Under the pieces are notes generated by a model. It was given only the letters and a program-made list of their open reading frames with translations. It made no database searches and was not told the origin of the DNA. A DNA stretch of 64,000 nucleotides, from positions 24,242 through 88,241 of the forward strand of contig NZ_LMQU01000002.1 of NCBI RefSeq assembly GCF_001425445.1. The letters are read 5' to 3'. Source of the stretch: Devosia sp. Leaf420. GTDB taxonomy: Bacteria > Pseudomonadota > Alphaproteobacteria > Rhizobiales > Devosiaceae. Position numbers and translations under genes: made by a program. Below, in pieces: positions 25,627-34,917 of this stretch. The first letter of the stretch is position 1; each line of letters starts with the position of its first letter.

Positions 25627-26510
25627 CGCGGCGTCTTCGGCTTGCGCGGCGCCGATTTCGGACGCGATTGGGCCTGCCGCACATTGGGGGATTGCGGGCG
25701 CTTGGTGACGGCCGCGACACCGGCCTCGGCCGAAACCGAACCGGTATCACCGGTGAATGGCGTTACGCGGTGCGTTCCGCCAGCGGAGCGCGCCTTGCGG
25801 CTCTTGGCGAAGATATTGACCGCCTCGACCAGCACGGAGAAGGCCATGGCCGAATAGATGTAGCCCTTGGGAATGTGGAAGCCCAAACCGTCGGCTACCA
25901 GCGTCACGCCGATGAGCAGAAGGAAGGCCAGAGCCAGCATCTTGGTGGTCGGGTGATCGGCGACAAACTTGGCGATCGGGCCGGAAGCGACGAACATGAC
26001 GCCCACGGCGACGAGCACCGCGGCAACCATAACGGCAACCTGATCGGCTGGCACCATGCCGACTGCTGTGATGATCGAATCGATCGAAAACACCATGTCG
26101 ATGACGACGATCTGCACGAGGATTGCCTGGAGGCTCGCGGTCGCTGCTTCCTTCAACCCGACTTCATGCGGCTCTTCGATCGCGGCGTGCATTTCGTGCG
26201 TTGCCTTGTAGATCAGGAAACCGCCACCGGCGATGAGGATGATGTCCTTCCAGGAGAAGGCACGCTCGAATGCAGTGAAAACCGGATCCTGCAGCTGTAC
26301 GATCCAGCTTATCAGGAACAGCAGCACGATGCGGAACACCAGCGCGAGGCCAATGCCGAGCTTGCGGGCAAATTCGGCCTGCTCGCGCGGTAGGCGCGAG
26401 ACGAGGACGGAGATGAAGACGATATTGTCGATCCCCAGCACGATCTCCATGACCGTTAGGGTGAGAAAGGCGACCCAAACATTGGGATCGTAGAGAAGCT
26501 CAAGCATCAT
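25623..26510 (-). CDS. TerC family integral membrane protein
   Basis: 295 residues, about seven helices. TerC signature: VMEIVLGIDNIVFISVLVSRL and VVIDMVFSIDSIITAVGM with paired conserved Asp and Asn, and DHPTTKMLALAFLLLIGV. TerC-type proteins are linked to metal handling at the membrane (manganese export in several bacteria). The last 45 residues are a Pro/Lys/Arg-rich cytoplasmic tail (RPKSAPRKPKTPR). No yybP-ykoY-like riboswitch is visible upstream. Confidence 0.9.
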   Translation of the reverse strand: MMLELLYDPNVWVAFLTLTVMEIVLGIDNIVFISVLVSRLPREQAEFARKLGIGLALVFRIVLLFLISWIVQLQDPVFTAFERAFSWKDIILIAGGGFLIYKATHEMHAAIEEPHEVGLKEAATASLQAILVQIVVIDMVFSIDSIITAVGMVPADQVAVMVAAVLVAVGVMFVASGPIAKFVADHPTTKMLALAFLLLIGVTLVADGLGFHIPKGYIYSAMAFSVLVEAVNIFAKSRKARSAGGTHRVTPFTGDTGSVSAEAGVAAVTKRPQSPNVRQAQSRPKSAPRKPKTPR

Positions 26511-26751
26511 GGGCTCCGAAATGAGGAATCGCTGCAGCGCGCAGGTCGATCTGACTATGTGAGGATGTGAGGGGCGGCGCGAGACAAAGGCAAGAGCCTC
26601 GTGTCTTCCATTCGCCGGCGACAGTGATTACGGCGTCGATTTTCATGATCCCCTGCGGCAAGCCGCACCATCGCCCGGCTCAAGACGGGCTGGCATGCCC
26701 GCAATGGCAAGTGATAGACTCTGGTTCCATCGTAACCCCAGAAGCATCGTC

Positions 26752-27204
26752 ATGGAATCGTTTTCGCCTTTAAGTGCCGCCATCGGCGGTTCGCTGATCG
26801 GCCTTGCGGCCGCAATACTCTGGCTCGGCAATGGCCGCATCGCCGGCATATCCGGGATCTTTGGCAATCTGCTGCCGGCGACGCATTCCGCGCTTTGGCG
26901 CGCCATTTTTCTCGTTGCGCTGATCGCCGGGGCATGGGTAACGGCGCATCTCTTCCCGCAGCTCGGGGTGGGCGGCGTCAAAACTGCCACACTCGTGCCG
27001 CCACCGGCTGGTTGGAACATTCCCATGCCGGTCTGGTTGATCGCGGCTGGCCTACTCGTCGGCTTCGGAACGCGCATCGGCAATGGCTGCACTTCGGGTC
27101 ATGGCGTCTGCGGACTCGCCCGCTTGTCGCTTCGCTCATTGGTCGCCGTCGCTGTGTTTTTCGGTGTCGCCATCCTCACCGTTACCGTCACGGGGATCGT
27201 CTGA
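26752..27204 (+). CDS. YeeE/YedE family membrane protein, N-terminal half
   Basis: 150 residues, four or five helices. LLVGFGTRIGNGCTSGHGVCG is the YeeE/YedE signature with conserved Cys and His. The family imports thiosulfate or other sulfur compounds. The product is about half a full-length YeeE; the partner half is encoded by the next gene, which starts inside this gene's stop (TGATG). Confidence 0.88.
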   Translation: MESFSPLSAAIGGSLIGLAAAILWLGNGRIAGISGIFGNLLPATHSALWRAIFLVALIAGAWVTAHLFPQLGVGGVKTATLVPPPAGWNIPMPVWLIAAGLLVGFGTRIGNGCTSGHGVCGLARLSLRSLVAVAVFFGVAILTVTVTGIV

Positions 27205-27668
27205 TGACCCGCCTGCCCTATCTGGCGACTGCCGCGCTCAGCGGAGTGCTCTTTGGCGCTGGACTCTATGTCTCGCAGATGGTCGATCCGCTCAAAGTGC
27301 TGCGCTTTCTCGATTTCACCGCGATTGCGTCGGGCGGCTGGGATCCGAGCCTTGCATTTGTGATCGGGCCAGCGATCATCGTGATGTTCGTGGCGGTTCG
27401 CCTCGGCCGCCGCCGCAACGCGCCGCTCTTTGACACGCATTTTCATGAGCCAAAGACAAAGCAGATCGATCTGCGCCTCATCCTCGGCGCGGCGCTTTTT
27501 GGCATCGGCTGGGGCATGTCCGGCATTTGCCCCGGACCCGCTATTTCGCTGATCGCCTTTCCGCCCGAAGGGATCTGGCTGTTCCTTGCGGCAATGCTGG
27601 CGGGCTCCTATCTCGGAGGCATGGTTCCAGCGACATTCGGTGCAAAAGAGGCGATACAGAATGACTGA
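27204..27668 (+). CDS. YeeE/YedE-type membrane protein, C-terminal half (DUF6691-like)
   Basis: 154 residues, about four helices: SGVLFGAGLYVSQMVDP at the N-terminus and LFGIGWGMSGICPGPAI, the second Cys-containing half-site. With the preceding protein it would form one YeeE-like transporter. A four-residue charged loop region (HFHEPKTKQID) lies in the middle. The start shares one base with the preceding stop; the end overlaps the next gene by 8 bases. Confidence 0.88.
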   Translation: MTRLPYLATAALSGVLFGAGLYVSQMVDPLKVLRFLDFTAIASGGWDPSLAFVIGPAIIVMFVAVRLGRRRNAPLFDTHFHEPKTKQIDLRLILGAALFGIGWGMSGICPGPAISLIAFPPEGIWLFLAAMLAGSYLGGMVPATFGAKEAIQND

Positions 27669-28827
27669 GCAAAGTGCCGATATTATCGTCGTCGGCGGCG
27701 GTCTCGCCGGGGTTGCGTCGGCGGTCAGCCTGGCGCGCACTGGCTTTTCCGTCATCCATCTCGCGCCCAAGGCACCGCCCGATCGACGCACTTCGGCACT
27801 GATGATGCCAAGTGTCGAATTCCTGCTTTCAGCCGGGCTGATCGACAGCGCCGCCGGCGTGGGCCATGAGCTGAGCGCGATCCGCATCATCGACGCGACG
27901 CCTCGCCTGATCCGCGCGCCTGAAACGGTTTTCGATGCCAAAGAAGCCGGGCTCGACGCCTTTGGCTGGAATTTCGCCAATGCCGCGCTTCTCGAAAATT
28001 TCCAATCGGCAGCGCCGGAAACGGGCCTCTCCACCCGCAACGAGGCGGTTACCGCCTATCGCCGAGAAGATGAGCTAGGCGTCGTTACGCTCGCCGATGG
28101 CAGCGAACTGGCGGCACCACTCGTCGTCGGGGCCGATGGCAAGAAATCGTTGATCCGCAACGCGGCACAGATTGCCGCCCGCGAAAACAAATTCGAAGAA
28201 TCGGCTCTAGTCTGCGATCTCGAACTCGGTCGCTCCATCGACGGCACTTCTGTGGAATTTCATTACCCGCATGGGCCATTTACGCTGGTCCCGGCCGGCG
28301 GCAATCGCGCCAATCTCGTCTGGATCGATGAGGAGCCTGTTCTGCGCGCCGCGCAGGACGCCGGCGCCGATGCCCTGCTCGCCGCCTTCCGGCAAAAGTC
28401 GCAAAACCTCTTTGGCGAGATCAAAATCGTCTCGCCGAGCGTGATTTTCCCGCTCAGCGTCCTCAGCGTCATCGAAGCTGGGCGGGATGGAACCGTGCTG
28501 GTCGGCGAATCCGCGCATGCCTTCCCACCGATCGGTGCGCAAGGGCTCAACCTTGGCCTTCGCGACGTTGCCGATCTGGTGGCAGTGCTTTCGCGCGCCG
28601 ATCGCAGCGCTGCCGATTGGGCAGAAAAGGTCAGCCGCGCCTATGCCGAGCGTAGGGCTGCCGACTTGGCACGCACCGGCACAATGGTCGATACCCTCTT
28701 CCGCTCGCTGCTCGCCGAAATGCTGCCGAGCCAGGCGCTGCGCGCAGCTGGTCTTTGGGCTCTCAAGCTTATGCCGCCACTAAGGCGAGGCGCGTTTTCA
28801 CTGGGCATGGGCCGTCGATCGGCCTGA
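27661..28827 (+). CDS. UbiH/UbiF family FAD-dependent hydroxylase
   Basis: 388 residues. FAD-binding GXGXXG motif IIVVGGGLAGVASAVSLART, then ELAAPLVVGADGKKSLIR (second conserved DG motif) and VLVGESAHAFPPIGAQGLNLGLRD (third). These are the three motifs of the flavoprotein monooxygenases in ubiquinone ring hydroxylation. Which ring position cannot be read from sequence. Overlap with the preceding YeeE half gene suggests shared transcription, but no functional link is evident. Confidence 0.9.
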   Translation: MTEQSADIIVVGGGLAGVASAVSLARTGFSVIHLAPKAPPDRRTSALMMPSVEFLLSAGLIDSAAGVGHELSAIRIIDATPRLIRAPETVFDAKEAGLDAFGWNFANAALLENFQSAAPETGLSTRNEAVTAYRREDELGVVTLADGSELAAPLVVGADGKKSLIRNAAQIAARENKFEESALVCDLELGRSIDGTSVEFHYPHGPFTLVPAGGNRANLVWIDEEPVLRAAQDAGADALLAAFRQKSQNLFGEIKIVSPSVIFPLSVLSVIEAGRDGTVLVGESAHAFPPIGAQGLNLGLRDVADLVAVLSRADRSAADWAEKVSRAYAERRAADLARTGTMVDTLFRSLLAEMLPSQALRAAGLWALKLMPPLRRGAFSLGMGRRSA

Positions 28828-28854
28828 GGCCAAGTTTCTCAAAACCAAAACAAA

Positions 28855-28880
28855 AAGGGCGCGACCGAGGTCGCGCCCTT
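28855..28880. terminator. Bidirectional terminator hairpin between UbiH-type gene and ialB
   Basis: AAGGGCGCGACC and GGTCGCGCCCTT form a perfect stem with an internal CGAG tetraloop. A-rich sequence precedes it and T-rich sequence follows, so it can serve both converging genes. Confidence 0.85.
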
Positions 28881-28904
28881 CGTATTTCAAAAGCCCGAAA
28901 GCTT

Positions 28905-29633
28905 TTACTGTGCTGGCGGGGTCGCCGGCGTTTCCGTACCGGCAGCCGGGGCAGCAGGCGCGTTGGTCTGGTCGGTCAACTGCTGACGAAGCGTTTCGGC
29001 GCGATCCTGAAGAACCTGCTCGAGAGCGTTCTCGCCCGAGGTTTCCTGCTGGAACTGCTCGAAGGTCATCGCAGAATCGCTGTCATAGGCAGCGGTGAAA
29101 CCTGCCAGGTTAATCTCGATGGCGAGGTCCTGGTTCTGGCGGTTCTTTGCCGTCAGCGTGAGCTTGCCGCCGCCCTTGAGCGAATTGACATACTGCTCAT
29201 TGATCACGAGCTGGGTCGCGCACGAGGTCGGGTCACAGATCATGTAGGGCACGCGAACGGGCTTGGCGCCGTCGATCTGCCAGGTCAGGCCGAATGGCAG
29301 CAGCACCCCAAGCGGCACGGCAGCAACGGCGAGAAGACGCGATTCCTGACCCGGATCGTCACGCAGCAGGAACGAGCCGAGGAACTGACCATTCGCCAGA
29401 ACCACCTGGCGCATGATGCATGCCTTCTGCCCATCGGGCAGCGGATCGCAAACCTTGAGCCAGTTCTGGGCCGGAGTGGCAGCCGGAGCCGCTGCCGCAT
29501 CGCCTGCTGCAGGAGCAGGGGCAGCCGGGGTTTCGGCAGCGGGGGCAGTGGTATCCTGGGCAAAGGCCGTCATCGGCGAGAGAAGCAGCGCGGCTGCCGT
29601 AACCACGGCAACGAGGGGTTTCCTGAATTCCAT
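28905..29633 (-). CDS. Invasion-associated locus B (IalB) family protein
   Basis: 242 residues. A signal peptide (about residues 1-25, ending AFAQ) is followed by an Ala/Pro/Glu-rich linker and the IalB domain (about residues 55-205): WLKVCDPLPDGQKACIMRQ, GVLLPFGLTWQIDG, PYMICDPTSCATQL, with four Cys that probably form disulfides. IalB-type proteins are periplasmic or surface proteins; in Bartonella the founding member aids invasion, elsewhere the role is unknown. Start set by AAGGACA. The tail is Gln/Pro/Ala-rich. Confidence 0.9.
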   Translation of the reverse strand: MEFRKPLVAVVTAAALLLSPMTAFAQDTTAPAAETPAAPAPAAGDAAAAPAATPAQNWLKVCDPLPDGQKACIMRQVVLANGQFLGSFLLRDDPGQESRLLAVAAVPLGVLLPFGLTWQIDGAKPVRVPYMICDPTSCATQLVINEQYVNSLKGGGKLTLTAKNRQNQDLAIEINLAGFTAAYDSDSAMTFEQFQQETSGENALEQVLQDRAETLRQQLTDQTNAPAAPAAGTETPATPPAQ

Positions 29634-29838
29634 AGAGTGTCCTTGCCTTCCTTGGCGGTCTCGGCGGCACTCCGCCACCTAGAAACTTACCTGCCCTTCA
29701 AGGGCTCAAATCGGGCAATAACATGACCGGAACCCCTTGCCAAAATATTATGAGCCCGGCGCACCGCAGGGAATATGGCGCGCCTCACTAAACATTTACG
29801 GGGAAGGCCGATCGGACGGCATTGGGCCAATGCCGAAG

Positions 29839-30486
29839 TCAGGCGCCAATGGGGGCATTGATCGCAAGCTGCGCGGCAAAAGCGCGCTGGTAAGCGGGCC
29901 GCGCTTCGGCTCTTGCAACATAGGCGGCAAGCGTTGCGTGGCGCGCGAGCAGGCCGGATGGCTTGAGCCGCTGCAGCACATGCACCATCATCAGGTCGCC
30001 CGCAGTGAACTGATCTTCGAGCCATTCCTTGTCGCCCAGATAGGCGGATAGTTCGGCAAGACGCGCATGGATGCGCGCCTCCACCAGCGGCAGCCGGTCA
30101 GCCGCCCACGCTTCCTTCCCCTCAAGCAATCTGACCGTCACGAGGTCGAGGATTGGCGGCTCCACAGTCCCGATGGCGGCGAACATCCAGGTGATGGCGC
30201 GGGCTCGCCCATGCGCATCGCGCGGCAAAAGACCCTCATGGCTCTCGGCAATATGGAGAATGATCGACCCGGTTTCGAACAGCACGAGATCGTCTTCAAG
30301 ATAGGCCGGGATCTGCCCGAACGGTTGCACCGCCCGATAGGCCGGCTCCTTAAGGCCGGCGAAGGATACGAACTGCACGTCGTAGCTTTGGCCGACTTCC
30401 TCAAGCGCCCAGCGCACGCGGGTATCTCGCGCCAGCCCCTTGCCGCCATCGGGCGAGCGTTCGAAAGCGGTGATGGTGATAGTCAT
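29839..30486 (-). CDS. Glutathione S-transferase family protein
   Basis: 215 residues. N-terminal thioredoxin-like fold with RVRWALEEVGQSYDV, PFGQIPAYLEDDLVLFETGSII (cis-Pro and Glu-Ser/Thr site; here ETGSI), and an all-helical C-terminal domain. AGGAG precedes the ATG at 30486. Typical soluble GST of about 215 residues; the precise substrate is unknown. Confidence 0.9.
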   Translation of the reverse strand: MTITITAFERSPDGGKGLARDTRVRWALEEVGQSYDVQFVSFAGLKEPAYRAVQPFGQIPAYLEDDLVLFETGSIILHIAESHEGLLPRDAHGRARAITWMFAAIGTVEPPILDLVTVRLLEGKEAWAADRLPLVEARIHARLAELSAYLGDKEWLEDQFTAGDLMMVHVLQRLKPSGLLARHATLAAYVARAEARPAYQRAFAAQLAINAPIGA

Positions 30487-30605
30487 GACGAACTCCTCGA
30501 TGGCGCCGCGCCGCCGGTGGGCACGATCATCTGCCATTGCGACGAGGCGCGTCAGGCTCATTCGACAAAGATTTTACGAAATCTGCGCGGGGGACCACAT
30601 TGGCC

Positions 30606-33600
30606 TCAGGAACTCGCCTCCGCCATCTTCGACATTTTCGAAAGGATTGCCGCTGTGCCCTTGAGACGCTGCTCCGGTGTCGGCCAATTACGCGCAAAGA
30701 CCAGCTTCTGATCTGGTTTGATGCGAACCTGATTGGCGGGATCACTGACCATTTTGACCAGTGCCACCGGATTGGGGAACTCGTTGTTGCGAAGCGTCAG
30801 CACCGCGCCCTTGGGGCCGGCATCGACCTTTTCGACATTGGCGAGGCGGCAAAGCGATTTGACTAGGATAACCTTGAGCAGCGCCTCAACTTCCTCAGGA
30901 AGCGGTCCGAATCGATCAATGAGTTCGGCACCGGCCGCATCGATATCGCGAATGTCGGTGAGATCGCCGAGCTTGCGATAAAGCTGCATGCGCAGGGTCA
31001 GGTCGGGCACATAGTGCTCGGGGATCATCACCGGCATGCCGAGCGAAATCGCCGGGCTCCACTCGTTGCGATCCTCGTATTCTTCCTCGCCATTCTTGAG
31101 CGCGGCAACAGCCTCTTCCAGCATGGATTGGTAGAGCTCGTAACCGACCTCGCGGATATGGCCCGACTGTTCGTCGCCGAGGAGATTACCCGCACCGCGA
31201 ATATCGAGATCGTGGCTCGCGAGCTGGAAGCCTGCGCCGAGGCTTTCGAGCGATTGCAGCACGCCCAGGCGGCGCTCGGCCGTGTCGGTGAGCTTCTTGT
31301 CCGGCGGCACGGTGAACAGCGCATAGGCGCGCTGCTTGCCGCGGCCGACGCGGCCACGGATCTGGTAGAGCTGCGCCAGACCAAAATTGTCGGCGCGATG
31401 CACGATCAGCGTATTGGCATTGGGAATATCGAGCCCGGATTCGACGATAGTCGTTGCCAAGAGGACGTCGAACTTGCCGTCGTAAAAGGCATTCATGATG
31501 TCGTCGAGCTCGCCCGGCGCCATCTGGCCATTGGCGGCGACGAAGCTGACTTCCGGCACCTGCTGGCGCAGGAACTCGGCAATATCGGGCTGATCCTTGA
31601 TGCGCGGCACGACATAAAAGCTCTGCCCGCCGCGATATTTTTCGCGCAGCAGCGCCTCGCGGATCGAGAGCGGATCGAAGGGCGAGATAAAGGTGCGGAT
31701 GGTGAGGCGATCGACCGGCGGCGTCGCAAGAAGGCTCAGATCTCGCACACCGGTGAGCGCCAGTTGCAGGGTGCGCGGAATCGGCGTCGCCGTCAGCGTC
31801 AGCACATGCACATTGGCCTTGAGCTCCTTGAGGCGCTCCTTGTGCGACACGCCAAAGTGCTGCTCTTCGTCGATGATGAGCATGCCAAGGTCTTTGAACT
31901 TGATGGTCTTGGACAAAAGCGCATGGGTGCCGACGACGATGTCCACCTGACCATCGGCGAGGCCTTCCTTGGTCGCCTTGAGTTCATTGGCGCTGACCAT
32001 GCGCGAGGCATGGCGCACGCGCACCGGCAGGCCCTGGAAGCGCTCGGAGAAGGTCTTGAAGTGCTGGCGCGCCAGAAGGGTCGTCGGCACGACAACCGCC
32101 ACTTGCTTGCCTGACAGGGCAACGGCGAAGGCCGCGCGCAGCGCGACTTCGGTCTTGCCGAAGCCGACGTCGCCGCAGACGAGGCGATCCATGACCTTGC
32201 CCGTGGTGATGTCGTCGAAAACCGCCTCGATGGCCGTAAGCTGGTCTTCCGTTTCCTCATAGGGGAAGCGGGCGGCAAATTCGTCATAGGCGCCGGCATT
32301 GATGTCGATGACATCGGCCTTGGTGAGCAGGCGCTGTGCGGCGAGCTTGATGAGTTGCTCCGCCATTTCGCGGATGCGCTTCTTGAGCTTACCCTTCTTG
32401 GCCTGCCAGGCGACGCCACCGAGCTTGTCGAGCGTGACCGAGGCATCGTCCGACCCATAACGGGTCAGCAGTTCAATGTTTTCGACCGGCAGATAAAGCT
32501 TGGTTTCTCCCGCATATTGCAGCTCGACGCATTCATGCGGCGCGCCGCCCGCCTCGATGACTTTGAGGCCGAGGAAACGGCCAATACCATGATCGACGTG
32601 GACGACGAGATCACCTGCTGACAGCAAAGCCGCCTCGGTCAGCGCGTCGGAAGCCTTCTTCTTGCGCTGCGGGCGAAGGATGCGTTCGCCCAAGATGTCC
32701 TGCTCGGACAGCACCAGCAGGTCGAGCGTTTCGAAGCCGGTTTCGAGCGGCAGCACGACGAGAGACGTGGTCGCCGCGCTGACGGTTTCCGCATCGCGCC
32801 AGTTTTCCGCCATGCGCGGATTGGTCAGGCCATGGTCCTTGAGAACCTGCCCCATGCGGTCCCGAGTGCCAGCGCTCCAGCAGGCAATGATCACGCGGCG
32901 ACCGGCGCGGCGTTCAGCCATCAGCCGGTCGACGACTGCCTGGAAGAGGTTGATGTCCGAGGCGAGGCGTTCGGCGGCAAAGGTCGGCGCAATGTGTCCA
33001 CCGGCATCGTCGCCCTTCTTGGTGTTTGGCGACAGAAACGGCGAAAGCTGAATGACCGTGGCGCCGGCCAAAGCCTGCGGCGCCATATCGAGATCATAAA
33101 GAAGCTCTGGCTTGATGGGCTTATAGGGCGCCCCTGCCCCAGCAACCGGCGGCGCCAGGCGGGCCGCTTCGCGGGCATCATAATAGTCGCGGATTTGCGT
33201 CGCGCGCTCGGCAAAGGCCTCGCCAACCTGATCGTCGAACACGAAGGGCGCGTCGCCGACATAGTCGGCCAGCCGATCCATGTGATCATAGAAAAACGGC
33301 AGCCAGTGTTCCGTGCCCGAATAGCGCGAGCCGCCGCTGACCGAGGCATAGAGGGTGTCGTCGACGGTATTGCCGCCGAAGGTCGCCGTGTAATTCTGTC
33401 GGAAGCGCCGAATGGTCTCCTCGTTGAGGATGACTTCGCTCATCGGCGTCAGGTCGATGCGCTTCAGCGTACCCGTCGTGCGCTGGGTATCGGGATCGAA
33501 GGTGCGGATCGATTCGAGCTGGCTGCCGAAAAAATCGAAGCGCAGCGGCGCGGACGCACTGGCGGGATAGAGATCCACCAGACCGCCGCGCACGGCAAAC

Positions 33601-34091
33601 TCGCCGCTTTCGCGCACAGTCGGAACGCGCAGATAGCCATTGTTGGCGGCCCAGGCGATCAGCTTCTCGCTGTCCACAATGCGCCCGACCGCGGCCGAGA
33701 ATGACATGCTCTCGACGACATCGCGCGGCGGCAGCTTTTGAATCAGCGCATTGACCGCCGTTAGCACAACAACGCCCCTGGCGCCGCTGGTCAGCGTCGC
33801 CAGCGTGCTCATGCGTGCAGCGATGGTTACGTTATTGGGCGAGACGCGATCATAGGGCAGACAGTCCCAGGCAGGCAGCGTCAGGATGGTGTGGCCGGGC
33901 AGCATGGCGCCCAACACTTCCGCCATGCGCTGCAGGCGACGCCCATCGCGCGCGACGAAGACGAGGCTTGCAGCATCATCCGGCGCCGCTTTCAGCCGGT
34001 CTTCCACCAGCTTGGCCAGCACCATGGGCTGCATGCCATCTGGCACATTGGACATGGTGCGCAGAGGCGGAAGACCGGTCATCTCGTTCAT
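30606..34091 (-). CDS. mfd: Transcription-repair coupling factor
   Basis: 1161 residues, normal Mfd length. N-terminal UvrB-homology region (about 1-330), an RNA polymerase-interacting domain in the middle (VVHVDHGIGRFLGLKVIE), then the RecG-like translocase with Walker A GDVGFGKTEVALRAA, DEEQHFGVSHKE box and RVGRGKQRAYA. Mfd removes RNA polymerase stalled at DNA damage and recruits UvrA. The start overlaps sdhE by four bases. Confidence 0.96.
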   Translation of the reverse strand: MNEMTGLPPLRTMSNVPDGMQPMVLAKLVEDRLKAAPDDAASLVFVARDGRRLQRMAEVLGAMLPGHTILTLPAWDCLPYDRVSPNNVTIAARMSTLATLTSGARGVVVLTAVNALIQKLPPRDVVESMSFSAAVGRIVDSEKLIAWAANNGYLRVPTVRESGEFAVRGGLVDLYPASASAPLRFDFFGSQLESIRTFDPDTQRTTGTLKRIDLTPMSEVILNEETIRRFRQNYTATFGGNTVDDTLYASVSGGSRYSGTEHWLPFFYDHMDRLADYVGDAPFVFDDQVGEAFAERATQIRDYYDAREAARLAPPVAGAGAPYKPIKPELLYDLDMAPQALAGATVIQLSPFLSPNTKKGDDAGGHIAPTFAAERLASDINLFQAVVDRLMAERRAGRRVIIACWSAGTRDRMGQVLKDHGLTNPRMAENWRDAETVSAATTSLVVLPLETGFETLDLLVLSEQDILGERILRPQRKKKASDALTEAALLSAGDLVVHVDHGIGRFLGLKVIEAGGAPHECVELQYAGETKLYLPVENIELLTRYGSDDASVTLDKLGGVAWQAKKGKLKKRIREMAEQLIKLAAQRLLTKADVIDINAGAYDEFAARFPYEETEDQLTAIEAVFDDITTGKVMDRLVCGDVGFGKTEVALRAAFAVALSGKQVAVVVPTTLLARQHFKTFSERFQGLPVRVRHASRMVSANELKATKEGLADGQVDIVVGTHALLSKTIKFKDLGMLIIDEEQHFGVSHKERLKELKANVHVLTLTATPIPRTLQLALTGVRDLSLLATPPVDRLTIRTFISPFDPLSIREALLREKYRGGQSFYVVPRIKDQPDIAEFLRQQVPEVSFVAANGQMAPGELDDIMNAFYDGKFDVLLATTIVESGLDIPNANTLIVHRADNFGLAQLYQIRGRVGRGKQRAYALFTVPPDKKLTDTAERRLGVLQSLESLGAGFQLASHDLDIRGAGNLLGDEQSGHIREVGYELYQSMLEEAVAALKNGEEEYEDRNEWSPAISLGMPVMIPEHYVPDLTLRMQLYRKLGDLTDIRDIDAAGAELIDRFGPLPEEVEALLKVILVKSLCRLANVEKVDAGPKGAVLTLRNNEFPNPVALVKMVSDPANQVRIKPDQKLVFARNWPTPEQRLKGTAAILSKMSKMAEASS

Positions 34092-34378
34092 TTTTCGATC
34101 CGTGCCTGATGGTCAGCGATCACCCGATCAAGGAAATCACGGTCGACATGCTCCGGCGGCTCTTCCTGCCGCATCACCCACTTGAGCAATGGCGGATCTT
34201 CCTCATCCATCAGCGCTTCGAGCCGACCGAGCGTCGCGGTGTCGAAACCCTCGATATTGGCATCGCAAAATGGCCCGAGAACCAGGTCCATTTCCTTGGT
34301 GCCGCGATGCCAGGCGCGATAACGCAGCCGCTTGCGACGAATAGCAATGTCCTCACCGGCGGTCATTTGAGACACCAT
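34088..34378 (-). CDS. sdhE: FAD assembly factor SdhE
   Basis: 96 residues. RYRAWHRGTKEMDLVLGPF holds the RGxxE motif essential for adding FAD to succinate dehydrogenase, and EDPPLLKWVMRQE is the conserved helical segment. It is coupled to mfd. Start choice ATG at 34378 or 34366; neither has a strong ribosome site. Confidence 0.93.
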   Translation of the reverse strand: MVSQMTAGEDIAIRRKRLRYRAWHRGTKEMDLVLGPFCDANIEGFDTATLGRLEALMDEEDPPLLKWVMRQEEPPEHVDRDFLDRVIADHQARIEK

Positions 34379-34460
34379 GATGCAAGTTTGTTCCCGATTT
34401 GGACATGTGTCTTACCGAGGTTGAAAAGGCTTGTCACCCTTTCCTTCGGCTAGAAAAGAC

Positions 34461-34814
34461 CTATTGCTCAAAGGGCGGCAGGCCCTCGTATTCTTCGCCG
34501 CTCAACTGCGTGACGATGCGGTTGTTGATCAGTTCGGCGCTTGCCAGTTCCAGCACGACAACCTTGCCGCCGCCGCCAACGGTCACCGCCATCGGGGTAT
34601 CGGCATCGTCGCCCAAAACCTTCCCGACCGTTCCGAGTAGCTTGCCCTCGCTGTCATAGACTTCCTTGCCGACCGTCTGATCGACCGTCAGGCCGAGAAC
34701 GGCGATCGAGGCATTGGGGTCGGTCAATTCAACCAGCGGCGCCTTTTCCTGCGCGAAACTGGCGCCAGCCATGAGGCTGGCCAACAGGGCGGCGGTGATG
34801 ATGGTCTTGCTCAT
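34461..34814 (-). CDS. PRC-barrel-like secreted protein
   Basis: 117 residues with signal peptide (residues 1-21, ASFAQ) and a PRC-barrel-like beta-barrel: VGKEVYDSEGKLLGTVGKVL, followed by MAVTVGGGGKVVVLELAS. AGGAGAAAAAA before ATG at 34814. PRC barrels bind ligands or RNA; in the periplasm the role is not known. It diverges from recG, leaving about 100 bases for promoters. Confidence 0.8.
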   Translation of the reverse strand: MSKTIITAALLASLMAGASFAQEKAPLVELTDPNASIAVLGLTVDQTVGKEVYDSEGKLLGTVGKVLGDDADTPMAVTVGGGGKVVVLELASAELINNRIVTQLSGEEYEGLPPFEQ

Positions 34815-34917
34815 GGCTTTTTTCTCCTGGGTCTTCCGCAACCCGCCTGAACGCAACCGGTTCCGCCCTGTTCTTCTCCTGTTCTTTTGTGCGACGTTTC
34901 GGGCAGGAGAATCACTC

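Noticed and set aside
26511..26751. Possible manganese riboswitch (yybP-ykoY) before the TerC-type gene
   Set aside because: I looked for the conserved AGGGGAGUAG-type core and paired loops and did not find them.
31014..32114. 366-residue open frame antisense to mfd
   Set aside because: Shadow frame inside a certain gene.
34714..34917. N-terminal extension of recG
   Set aside because: The extension overlaps the promoter and the divergent PRC-barrel gene; a ribosome site before the GTG at 34918 sets the start.
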